A stretch of 64,000 nucleotides of DNA from contig NZ_JAJOZB010000001.1 in NCBI RefSeq assembly GCF_023701745.1, forward strand, positions 8,169,001 to 8,233,000, written 5' to 3'. The notes under the pieces were generated by a model. That model was not told the DNA's origin and did not search any database. It was given only the letters and a program-made list of their open reading frames with translations. Position 1 is the first letter of the stretch, and the number at the start of each line of letters is the position of its first letter. Origin of the DNA: Streptomyces sp. RKAG293. Its GTDB lineage: Bacteria > Actinomycetota > Actinomycetes > Streptomycetales > Streptomycetaceae. Below are positions 27,639 to 35,692 of the stretch, one piece after another. The position numbers and the translations under genes are program-made.

Positions 27639-29429
27639 ATGCCCACGATCCTGCGACTCCCCGCCGAACCGTCCGAGCTCACCCTCCCCGCGCTGCTGCT
27701 GCGCAACGCCGAGGACCACGGGGACCTCCCCGCGCTGTCCTGGCGCACCGCCGACGGGACCGGCTGGACCACCCTCACGTGGTCGGATGTCCGCCGCAAG
27801 GTGGCCGGCCTCGCCTCCGGCTACGCCGCGATCGGCGTGGAGCGCGGCGAGCACGTCCTGCTGATGATGGGCAACCGCCCCGAGCACTGGCTCTCCGACC
27901 TCGCCCTCGTCCACCTGGGCGCCGTGCCGGTCTCCGTCTACGGCACCGCCGCGCCCGAACAGATCGGCCATATCGCCCGCCACAGCAGGGCCCGGCTCGT
28001 GGTCGTGGAATCGGCGCGCGAGGGGGCCCGCTGGGAGCCGCTGCTCGACGACCCGCAGACGCGGCTGCGGCGGATCGTCGTGGTGGAACCGGGCGAGGCG
28101 GGGCCGCACGTCGCGTACTCCTCGATCGCCGCGCAGGGCGTCCGGCTGTACGACGCCGACGCCTTCGAGAAGGGCTGGCGCGCGGTGGGCGCGGCCGACC
28201 CGCTCACCGTCGTCTACACCTCAGGGACCACCGGCGACCCCAAGGGCGTGGTGCTCTCGCACCGCAATGTGCTGCTCAACGGCATCGCGCTGGACCGCGT
28301 CGCGGACTTCCCCGGCCATGCCGCGAGCATCTGCTATCTGCCCTTCGCCCACATAGCCGAGCGCATGCTCGGAATCTATCTGCCGGTCTTCCGGGCCGGG
28401 CACGTCCACCTCTGCGCCGATCCGCAGGCCGTCGCCGCGACCGCCAGGGAACTGCGCCCCGTGCAGTTCTTCGGTGTGCCCCGGGTCTGGGAGAAGCTCA
28501 CCTCCTCGGTACGGGCCGCTCTCGGCCTGCTGCCCGAGAAGCGGCGGGCGGCCGTCGAGGCGGCCGCCGAGACCGCGCGCGCCGTCGTGAAGTGCCGCGA
28601 GCGCGGCGAGGAGCCCGCACCGGCCCTGGCCGCGGCCTACGCCGAGGCGAAGGCCCGGGTGCTCGACCCGGTGCTCGCCCTGGCCGGCTTCGAGCGGCTG
28701 ACCTGGACGGCGAGCGCCGCCGCGCCGATGCCCGTCGACATCCTGGAGTTCTGGGCCGGCTTCGGGCTCGTCATCGTCGACGCCTGGGGCCTGACGGAGA
28801 CGACCGGCGTGGCCACCACCAACAGCCCCGGCGGCTTCCGCTTCGGCTCCGTCGGACGCCCGCTGGACGGGGTGGAGATCCGGACCGCGGAGGACGGCGA
28901 GATCCTCGTGCGCGGACCGATCGTCTGCGCCGGCTATCTGCGGCCGGACGGCACGGCGCTCCCCGCCACCGACGCCGACGGGTGGTTCCCCACCGGGGAC
29001 GTCGGCCGGATCGACGAGGACGGCTATCTGTGGATCACCGACCGCAAGAAGGAGATCATCGTGCTCTGCTCGGGCAAGAACGTGGCCCCCGCGGCGGTCG
29101 AGAACGCCCTCAAGGAGCACCCGCTGATCGGCCAGGCACTGGTGCACGGCGACGGCCGCCCCTACCTCGTCGCGCTCCTCGTCCTCGACCCCGAGCTGGC
29201 CCCCGCCTGGGCGGACCGGGAGGGCCCGGAGGCGCTGCGCGCCGAGATCGCCCGCGCGGTCGCCACCGCCAACGCGCGGCTGAGCCGGCCCGAGCAGATC
29301 AAGCGCTACCACCTGCTCACCGACGAGTGGGGACCGGCCACCGGAGAGCTCACCCCGTCGCTCAAGTTGAAGCGCCGGGTGATCCGCAGTACGTACGCTG
29401 AGGAGATCGATTCGCTTTACGAGGGGTAG
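27639..29429 (+). CDS. fadD: Long-chain acyl-CoA synthetase
   Basis: A 596-residue adenylate-forming long-chain fatty-acid-CoA ligase. Motifs: VVYTSGTTGDPKGVVLSHRN (ATP loop, about residue 190), the long-chain-type insertion with YLPFAHIAERMLGIY, DAWGLTETTGVAT, WFPTGDVGRIDEDGYLWITD and DRKKEIIVLCSGKNVAP at the hinge, with the C-terminal LKLKRRVI stretch. ATG 27639 follows AGGAGG closely. It supplies acyl-CoA to the adjacent beta-oxidation genes and is divergent from their probable regulator. The M1 peptidase starts five bases after its stop. Confidence 0.94.
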   Translation: MPTILRLPAEPSELTLPALLLRNAEDHGDLPALSWRTADGTGWTTLTWSDVRRKVAGLASGYAAIGVERGEHVLLMMGNRPEHWLSDLALVHLGAVPVSVYGTAAPEQIGHIARHSRARLVVVESAREGARWEPLLDDPQTRLRRIVVVEPGEAGPHVAYSSIAAQGVRLYDADAFEKGWRAVGAADPLTVVYTSGTTGDPKGVVLSHRNVLLNGIALDRVADFPGHAASICYLPFAHIAERMLGIYLPVFRAGHVHLCADPQAVAATARELRPVQFFGVPRVWEKLTSSVRAALGLLPEKRRAAVEAAAETARAVVKCRERGEEPAPALAAAYAEAKARVLDPVLALAGFERLTWTASAAAPMPVDILEFWAGFGLVIVDAWGLTETTGVATTNSPGGFRFGSVGRPLDGVEIRTAEDGEILVRGPIVCAGYLRPDGTALPATDADGWFPTGDVGRIDEDGYLWITDRKKEIIVLCSGKNVAPAAVENALKEHPLIGQALVHGDGRPYLVALLVLDPELAPAWADREGPEALRAEIARAVATANARLSRPEQIKRYHLLTDEWGPATGELTPSLKLKRRVIRSTYAEEIDSLYEG

Positions 29430-29434
29430 GACCT

Positions 29435-30841
29435 GTGCACCACCGACTCCTGCGCGCGGCGCTCTCCGGGCTGCTCCTCGTGACCGCGTGCACCGCGGGG
29501 CGCCCGTCCGCGTCACCGCCGTCCGCGGACGGCTCCTCCGGAGTCGGCGACCCGCTGTTCCCGCTGGCGGGCAACGGCGGGTACGACGTGTCGCACTACG
29601 GGCTCGAACTGGACTACGACCCCGCGACACGGCTGCTGCGCGGCACCGCGCGGATCACCGCGCGGGCCACCCGCGGTCTGCCGACCTTCAACCTCGACCT
29701 GTCGGGCCTGGACGTCGGCAAGGTGACCGTCGACGGGGCCGCCGCGGGGAGCTCCCGCGCCGGGACCGAACTGACCGTGCGGCCGGCCCACGCCGTCGGT
29801 TCCGGCGCGGAGTTCACCACCGTCGTCGAGTACTCCGGGGTCCCCGGCACCATCAAGGACGCCGACGGCTCGCACGAAGGGTGGGTCCGCACCGACGACG
29901 GCGCCGTCGGCCTGGGCGAACCGGTCGGCTCGATGGCCTGGTTCCCTGGCAACAACCACCCCTTGGACAAGGCCGCCTACGACATCACGGTGACCGTGCC
30001 CGAAGGCCTGACCGCGGTGTCCAACGGGGAGTTGACCGATACCCGCACCACGGGCGGCCGGTCCACGTTCCGATGGCACAGCGCCGAGCCCATGGCGAGC
30101 TATCTGGCGACCGTCGCCATCGGGAAGTTCCAGGTGACCCGGTCGGCAACGGCCTCGGGACTGCCCGTCTACGTCGCCGTCGACCCCCGCGAGGCGGGCG
30201 AGGACCGGTCCGGTGTGCTGCGCAAGATCCCGCAGATCGTGGACTGGGAGAGCGGGCTCTTCGGCCCGTACCCCTTCTCGTCCACCGGCGCCATCGTGGA
30301 CCGCGTCGACGGCGACACGGTCAACTACGCCCTGGAGACCCAGACGAAACCGGTGTTCCCCGGCGACCGGAAGGGCACCACCCTGGACGAGCCGACCCTG
30401 GTGCACGAACTGGCGCACCAGTGGTTCGGCGACTCCGTCACGCCGCGCACCTGGCAGGACATGTGGCTCAACGAGGGCTTCGCCACCTACACCGAGTGGC
30501 TGTGGGACGAACAGCACGGCGGTGAGAGCGTTCAGAAGCACTTCGACGCGACCTACCGGGACGACGCCCAGTGGGCGTTCCCGCCGGCCGACCCCGGCAA
30601 GCCGGAGAACGTCTCCGACGCCCCGGTCTACGGGCGCGGCGCGATGGTCCTGCACAAGGTGCGGCAGGCCGTCGGGGACGCGCCGTTCTTCGCCATCCTG
30701 CGCGGCTGGGCCACCGGGCACCGGGGCGGGAACGTCGACTCCGCCGAGTTCACGGCCTGGTGCGAGAAGCAGTCCGGCAAGGACCTCAGCGGCCTGTTCG
30801 CCGCCTGGCTGTACGGCGACGGCCGACCCGAAGCTCCTTAG
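29435..30841 (+). CDS. M1-family metallopeptidase, lipoprotein
   Basis: A 468-residue zinc aminopeptidase-like protein. The N-terminal signal ends in a lipobox (LLLVTAC), so it should be lipid-anchored outside the cytoplasmic membrane. The beta-rich N-domain is followed by the gluzincin site HELAHQWFGD (zinc ligands at about His324 and His328) and the third ligand Glu in WLNEGFATYTEW. The exopeptidase-type substrate loop reads less canonically, and the C-terminal helical domain is short, as in the compact bacterial M1 forms. GTG start five bases after fadD, probably read-through transcription; a functional link to fatty acid use is not evident. Confidence 0.9.
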   Translation: MHHRLLRAALSGLLLVTACTAGRPSASPPSADGSSGVGDPLFPLAGNGGYDVSHYGLELDYDPATRLLRGTARITARATRGLPTFNLDLSGLDVGKVTVDGAAAGSSRAGTELTVRPAHAVGSGAEFTTVVEYSGVPGTIKDADGSHEGWVRTDDGAVGLGEPVGSMAWFPGNNHPLDKAAYDITVTVPEGLTAVSNGELTDTRTTGGRSTFRWHSAEPMASYLATVAIGKFQVTRSATASGLPVYVAVDPREAGEDRSGVLRKIPQIVDWESGLFGPYPFSSTGAIVDRVDGDTVNYALETQTKPVFPGDRKGTTLDEPTLVHELAHQWFGDSVTPRTWQDMWLNEGFATYTEWLWDEQHGGESVQKHFDATYRDDAQWAFPPADPGKPENVSDAPVYGRGAMVLHKVRQAVGDAPFFAILRGWATGHRGGNVDSAEFTAWCEKQSGKDLSGLFAAWLYGDGRPEAP

Positions 30842-30859
30842 GGCCAGCGGGCGTTCGCG

Positions 30860-31927
30860 CTAGGAGGCGGGGGCCGTGTCGCGCAGCGGGGCGCCGACCT
30901 CGTGCATGTGGCTGAGCGCCTGGGCGTACGAGTCGAGCAGCCCGGTCTCGGTGTAGCGAACCCCCAGCCGGGCGCAGTGTTCGCGGACCAGCGGCTGGGT
31001 GAGGCGCAGGTGCGGGCGGGGCAAGTTCGGGAAGAGGTGGTGCTCTATCTGGTAGTTGAGCCCGCCGAGGAACCAGTCGGTGACCAGCCCGCCGCGTACG
31101 TTGCGCGAGGTGAGGACCTGACGGCGCAGGTGGCCCCAGCGCGATCCCGGCTCCGGCATCTCCATGCCCTTGTGGTTCGGGGCGAAGGCGGAGCCCAGGT
31201 GCAGGCCGAACAGCGCGTGGTGCAGCAGCGCGAAGGCGATGGCCTGGCCGACGGGCATGGCGATCAGCAACAGGGAAACGTAGCCGAGGAGATGGGCGGT
31301 GAGCAGGGCGCCCTCGACACCGCGCTCGCGTGCGGGGCGGGACTTGAGGCTCTGGAAGCTGGACACCTTCAGCGCGATGCCCTCCAGCAGCAGCATCGGG
31401 AAGAACAGCCGCGCCTGGTGCCGGGTGAGGAAGCGTGCGAAGCCCTGCCGTTCGACGGCCTGGGCCCGCGTCCAGACCAGTGCGCCCACCTCGACGTCCG
31501 GGTCCTTCTCGATGTGGTTGGGGTTGGCGTGGTGGCGGTTGTGCTTGTCGTTCCACCAGCCATAGCTCATGCCGAGCAGCAGATTCGCGTGCACCAGGCC
31601 GATGAGCCGGTTGCGGTCCCGGCTGCGGGCGATCTGCTGGTGTCCGGCGTCATGGCCGAAGAAGGCCGTACGGGCACCGAAGACCGCGGCCGGCAGGGCG
31701 AGGAGCAGCACCAGCCAGGAGCCGCCGAGCAGCAGCACCCCGCTCCATATGGCGCCCAGTGCGGCCAGGTTCAGGGCGATCGCGGCGGCGTAGTACCCGG
31801 GCCTGCGCTTGAAGAGCCCGTGCTCCTTGACTTCCCGCAGCAAGGGGGCGAAGTCGCTGCCCGCTGGACAGTCGGCGCCGTCGGAGGCGTCGGTGACAGG
31901 GGCTGCGAGAATGCTGACGGGGGGCAT
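30860..31927 (-). CDS. Membrane fatty acid desaturase
   Basis: A 355-residue integral-membrane di-iron desaturase that introduces double bonds into acyl chains of lipids. All three histidine boxes are present: HDAGH (about residue 93), HNRHH (about 129) and QIEHH (about 295). Hydrophobic segments near 50-85, 200-235 form the membrane anchors. It resembles actinobacterial acyl-lipid (DesA/delta-6-like) desaturases. No partner ferredoxin reductase lies alongside, though Streptomyces often encodes one nearby. A perfect palindrome 28 bases ahead of the start suggests repression by a dimeric regulator. Confidence 0.93.
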   Translation of the reverse strand: MPPVSILAAPVTDASDGADCPAGSDFAPLLREVKEHGLFKRRPGYYAAAIALNLAALGAIWSGVLLLGGSWLVLLLALPAAVFGARTAFFGHDAGHQQIARSRDRNRLIGLVHANLLLGMSYGWWNDKHNRHHANPNHIEKDPDVEVGALVWTRAQAVERQGFARFLTRHQARLFFPMLLLEGIALKVSSFQSLKSRPARERGVEGALLTAHLLGYVSLLLIAMPVGQAIAFALLHHALFGLHLGSAFAPNHKGMEMPEPGSRWGHLRRQVLTSRNVRGGLVTDWFLGGLNYQIEHHLFPNLPRPHLRLTQPLVREHCARLGVRYTETGLLDSYAQALSHMHEVGAPLRDTAPAS

Positions 31928-31954
31928 GGGTGCTCCTCGATGCTGGCGTGCGGA

Positions 31955-31977
31955 ATCCGTAGGTCGAACCTACGGAT
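31955..31977. promoter_or_regulatory. Perfect palindrome upstream of the desaturase
   Basis: ATCCGTAGGT-CGA-ACCTACGGAT: 10-base perfect arms with a 3-base centre. Placement between the divergent desaturase and acetyltransferase genes and its symmetry are typical of a TetR- or GntR-type operator. The regulator is not encoded here. Confidence 0.7.
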
Positions 31978-32005
31978 CAGCGGCCCGGAGCAGCCATGAC
32001 GGCAT

Positions 32006-32049
32006 CACCCCAACCGCTGGGGTGCCAAGCCCCCGGATATTCGGGGGCT
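32006..32049. promoter_or_regulatory. Two further inverted repeats in the desaturase/acetyltransferase gap
   Basis: CACCCCA-ACCGC-TGGGGTG (32006-32024) and AGCCCCCG-GATATT-CGGGGGCT (32028-32049) are perfect 7- and 8-base inverted repeats in tandem, just ahead of the acetyltransferase. They may be operators or a short hairpin leader. A TAAGTA -10-like box follows immediately before the ATG at 32073. Confidence 0.45.
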
Positions 32050-32072
32050 AACCCCCGCACGGTCCTGTAAGT

Positions 32073-32588
32073 ATGGGCCGCGTGATGGCAACAACCGACC
32101 ACGCTGCCCGGTGGGAGACCGTCCCCCTGGCACCGGGGCATTCCGAGGCATCCGCGCTGCTGCGGCAGTACTACGTCGAACTCGTCGCCCGGTACCACGA
32201 CCGGCCCGCGACCGACGCGGAGGTGGACCAGGTCCTGCTGGAGGAGCCCAGTGATGATCTGGCCGCCCCCACCGGTCACTTTCTGGTCGCACGCCGTGAC
32301 GGAGTGCCGATGGGATGCCTGGGCGTCCGGGTCCTGGACCGGGACACCGGTGAACTGACCCGGATGTTCGTGCGCGCCGAAGCCCGGGGCCAGGGCGTCG
32401 CGAGCCGGCTGATCGCCGCCGCGGAACACGCCGCGCGCGACGTCCTCGGCGTGGCCGTGCTGCGGCTCGACACCCGCAAGGACCTGGTGGAGGCCCGGGC
32501 GCTGTACGCCAAGCACGGATACCGCGAGATCCCCGCCTACAACGACAGCCAGTACGCCGACCACTGGTTCGAGAAGAAGCTGGTCTGA
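32073..32588 (+). CDS. GNAT-family N-acetyltransferase
   Basis: A 171-residue acetyl-CoA-dependent acetyltransferase of the GNAT fold. The acetyl-CoA binding loop is RAEARGQGVASRLIAAAEHA (Q/RxxGxG/A type), preceded by strands GCLGVRVLDRDTGELTRMFV and followed by VLRLDTRKDLVEARALYAKHGY, the classic C-terminal motif. The substrate is unknown. The start could be ATG 32073 or the in-frame ATG at 32085; neither has a convincing ribosome site and the first may be leaderless. Confidence 0.9.
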   Translation: MGRVMATTDHAARWETVPLAPGHSEASALLRQYYVELVARYHDRPATDAEVDQVLLEEPSDDLAAPTGHFLVARRDGVPMGCLGVRVLDRDTGELTRMFVRAEARGQGVASRLIAAAEHAARDVLGVAVLRLDTRKDLVEARALYAKHGYREIPAYNDSQYADHWFEKKLV

Positions 32589-32689
32589 CTCCGCCGGGGG
32601 CGCGGTACGGCCGCGGGCCGTCCGCGCCGTCCCGGCCCGCGCGGGCATAATGCACGCAGAAGTCCAGCGGAGAGAGCAGGTTCAGCATC

Positions 32690-35134
32690 GTGACGATGTC
32701 TGTTGCAGGGTCGGTCGGGCCGTCGGTCGAGCGCAGGATCGCCGAGGAACTCGGGGTACGGCAGGCGCAGGTGCAGGCGGCCGTCGATCTGCTCGACGGC
32801 GGCGCCACCGTGCCGTTCATCGCCCGCTACCGCAAGGAAGCCACCGGCACTCTGGACGACGCGCAGCTGCGCACCCTGGAGGAGCGGCTGCGCTATCTGC
32901 GGGAGCTGGACGAGCGGCGGGCCGCGATCCTGGAGTCCGTCGAGTCGCAGGGCAAGCTGGACGACGCGCTGAAGGCCCAGATCCTGGCCGCCGACTCCAA
33001 GGCGCGGCTGGAGGACATCTACCTGCCCTTCAAGTCCAAGCGGCGCACCAAGGCGCAGATCGCCCGTGAGGCCGGCCTGGAGCCGCTGGCGGACGCGCTG
33101 CTGGCCGACCCCGGCCTCGACCCGCAGTCGGTGGCCGCCGGTTACGCCGACGCGGACAAGGGCGTCGAGGACGCGGCAGCCGCGCTGGAAGGGGCCCGCT
33201 CCATCCTCACCGAGCGGTTCTCCGAGGACGCCGACCTGGTGGGCGAACTGCGCACCCGGATGTGGTCCAGGGGCCGCCTGGTGGCGAAGGTGCGCGAGGG
33301 GCGGGAGGAGGCGGGCGCCAAGTTCGCCGACTACTTCGACTTCACCGAGCCGTTCGCCAAGCTCCCCTCGCACCGCGTGCTGGCCATGCTGCGTGGTGAG
33401 AAGGAGGACGTCCTCGATCTCACCCTGGAGCCCGAGGAGCCCAGCGAGGGCCCCAGCAGCTACGAGCGCAGCATCTCGCACCACTTCGGCATCGCCGACC
33501 GGGGACGGCCCGCCGACCGCTGGCTGGCGGACACCGTGCGCTGGGCCTGGCGCACCCGCTTCCTGGTCCGGCTCGGCATCGACCTGCGCGGACAGCTGCG
33601 CCAGGGCGCCGAGGACGAGGCGGTCCGGGTCTTCGCCTCCAACCTGCGCGACCTGCTGCTCGCCGCACCGGCCGGCACCCGCGCCACCATGGGCCTCGAC
33701 CCCGGTTTCCGCACCGGTGTGAAGGTCGCCGTCGTGGACGCCACCGGCAAGGTCACCGCCTTCGAGACGATCTACCCGCACGTACCGCGCAACAAGTGGG
33801 ACGAGTCGGTCGCCACCCTGGCCGCACTCGCCCGCGAGCACTCCGTGGACCTGATCGCGATCGGCAACGGCACGGCGTCGCGCGAGACCGACAAGCTCGC
33901 CGCCGATCTGATCCGGCTGCACCCGGACCTGAACCTGACCAAGGCCGTGGTCTCCGAGGCCGGCGCCTCGGTCTACTCCGCGTCCGCCTACGCCTCCGCG
34001 GAACTGCCGGAGCTGGACGTCTCCATCCGCGGCGCCGTCTCCATCGCCCGGCGGCTGCAGGACCCGCTGGCCGAACTCGTCAAGATCGATCCCAAGTCCA
34101 TCGGCGTCGGCCAGTACCAGCACGACCTGTCCGAGCTGAAGCTGTCGCGCTCGCTGGACGCGGTCGTCGAGGACTGTGTGAACGGCGTCGGCGTCGACGT
34201 CAACACCGCCTCCGCGCCGCTGCTGCGCCGGGTCTCGGGGATCACCGAGGGGCTGGCGGGCAACATCGTCGCCCACCGCGACGCCAACGGGCCCTTCCGG
34301 TCCCGCAAGGCGCTCAAGGACGTCGCCCGGCTCGGCCCGAAGGCGTACGAGCAGTGCGCGGGCTTCCTGCGGATCCCCGGCGGCGACGACCCGCTGGACT
34401 CCTCCAGCGTGCACCCCGAGGCGTACCCGGTGGTGCGGCGGATCAGCGCCACGGCCAGGACGGACATCCCGTCGCTGATCGGCAACGGCACCGTGCTGCG
34501 GGCCCTGAAGCCGCAGGACTTCGTCGACGACTCCTTCGGGCTGCCGACGGTCACCGACATCCTGGCCGAGCTGGAGAAGCCCGGCCGCGACCCGCGCCCC
34601 GCCTTCAAGACCGCCACCTTCAAGGACGGCGTCGAGGAGATGAAGGACCTGCGGCCCGGCATGCTGTTGGAGGGCGTGGTCACCAACGTCGCCGCCTTCG
34701 GTGCCTTCGTCGACGTCGGCGTCCACCAGGACGGCCTGGTGCACGTCTCGGCGATGTCCCAGAAGTTCGTCTCGGACCCGCGCGAGGTCGTCAAGCCCGG
34801 TGACATCGTGCGGGTGAAGGTCCTGGAGGTCGACATCCCCCGCAAGCGCATCTCGCTGACGCTGCGGCTGGAGGACGAGGCCACCCCGCGCGGTCCGCGG
34901 GACGACCAGCGTCCGGGCGGCGGTGGCGGCGAGCGCCGGGGCGGCCCGCCGCGCCAGGCCCGGGGCGGACAGGGCGGCCAGGGCGGCGGACAGGGCGGCC
35001 AGGGCGGCGGCCGGGGCGCCCGCGACGACCGCGGCGACCGCCGCGGCGGCGGCTCCGCGGCTCCGGCCCCCGGCGGCGCCATGGCCGACGCGCTGCGCCG
35101 CGCGGGCCTGGACAAGGGCAAGGGCGGCCGCTGA
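32690..35134 (+). CDS. tex: Tex-family RNA-binding transcription accessory protein
   Basis: An 814-residue cytoplasmic nucleic-acid-binding protein, full length for Tex. In order: N-terminal helical Tex domain (VPFIARYRKEATGTLDDAQL), YqgF/RNase-H-like domain (MGLDPGFRTGVKVAVVD, about residue 325), helix-hairpin-helix tandem (VDVNTASAPLLRRVSGITEG) and a C-terminal S1 domain (GVVTNVAAFGAFVDVGVHQD). A Gly/Gln/Arg-rich tail of about 80 residues (RGGQGGQGGGQ-type) is characteristic of actinobacterial members and could promote RNA condensation. GTG or, two codons later, ATG start. Confidence 0.95.
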   Translation: MTMSVAGSVGPSVERRIAEELGVRQAQVQAAVDLLDGGATVPFIARYRKEATGTLDDAQLRTLEERLRYLRELDERRAAILESVESQGKLDDALKAQILAADSKARLEDIYLPFKSKRRTKAQIAREAGLEPLADALLADPGLDPQSVAAGYADADKGVEDAAAALEGARSILTERFSEDADLVGELRTRMWSRGRLVAKVREGREEAGAKFADYFDFTEPFAKLPSHRVLAMLRGEKEDVLDLTLEPEEPSEGPSSYERSISHHFGIADRGRPADRWLADTVRWAWRTRFLVRLGIDLRGQLRQGAEDEAVRVFASNLRDLLLAAPAGTRATMGLDPGFRTGVKVAVVDATGKVTAFETIYPHVPRNKWDESVATLAALAREHSVDLIAIGNGTASRETDKLAADLIRLHPDLNLTKAVVSEAGASVYSASAYASAELPELDVSIRGAVSIARRLQDPLAELVKIDPKSIGVGQYQHDLSELKLSRSLDAVVEDCVNGVGVDVNTASAPLLRRVSGITEGLAGNIVAHRDANGPFRSRKALKDVARLGPKAYEQCAGFLRIPGGDDPLDSSSVHPEAYPVVRRISATARTDIPSLIGNGTVLRALKPQDFVDDSFGLPTVTDILAELEKPGRDPRPAFKTATFKDGVEEMKDLRPGMLLEGVVTNVAAFGAFVDVGVHQDGLVHVSAMSQKFVSDPREVVKPGDIVRVKVLEVDIPRKRISLTLRLEDEATPRGPRDDQRPGGGGGERRGGPPRQARGGQGGQGGGQGGQGGGRGARDDRGDRRGGGSAAPAPGGAMADALRRAGLDKGKGGR

Positions 35135-35149
35135 CCCGTCGTCACTTTC

Positions 35150-35177
35150 TACGGCCGGCGCGGGCGCGCCGGCCGTA
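35150..35177. terminator. Terminator after tex
   Basis: Perfect 12-bp stem TACGGCCGGCGC (35150-35161) and GCGCCGGCCGTA (35166-35177) with a GGGC loop, 15 bases after the tex stop. Confidence 0.75.
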
Positions 35178-35191
35178 CTCTCGGCGCCCAT

Positions 35192-35632
35192 ATGGGGATC
35201 ACGGAACTCCCGCGGACCTTCGAGGAGTTCGAGTCGCTCCTCGACGCCTACGAGGTGGCGCACTTCGGCTGGGACGAGGGCGGCCGCAGGGTCTCCGACG
35301 CGACCCTGGACCTGATGGCGTCCTGGTACCCGGCCGCCCCGCTCGCCCCGCTGGCACGGGCCGGTGCCCGTGCGCTGCTCGACGACCCGCTGCTGCGCGC
35401 CTTCCGCTACCCGGCGCCGTCCCCGGCGGGCCGGGCCGCGGTGCGCGGAGCGCTGCGGCTGCGGGCCCGCGCGGTCCGGCTGCTGCCGCCGCGCCGCACC
35501 CCGCACTACGCCCGCCAGTACCCGGAGATCAAGGGCTACCGGGACGGCTTCGACGTCGCGGAACTGGGCACCTTCGGTCCTGGCGGCTGCCCGGTGCTGC
35601 ACGACAGGGCCGGGCACAACCGCCCCGGCTGA
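35192..35632 (+). pseudogene. C-terminal fragment of an MpaB/DUF2236-type oxygenase
   Basis: A 146-residue frame that looks like only the C-terminal third of the MpaB/DUF2236 (rubber-oxygenase-like haem protein) family: LPRTFEEFESLLDAY followed by a short helical region and RLLPPRRTPHYARQYPEIKGY. The N-terminal catalytic part, including the haem-ligand region, is absent. The ATG sits 14 bases from a terminator hairpin with no ribosome site. I read it as a deletion remnant, though the small frame is intact and could be expressed. The family call is by motif memory and is moderately certain. Confidence 0.55.
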
Positions 35633-35692
35633 ACCAGAAGTTGTCTCGTATCCCCCTTCTGTCATGGCAGGTACAACCGCTACGGTCCGCCC

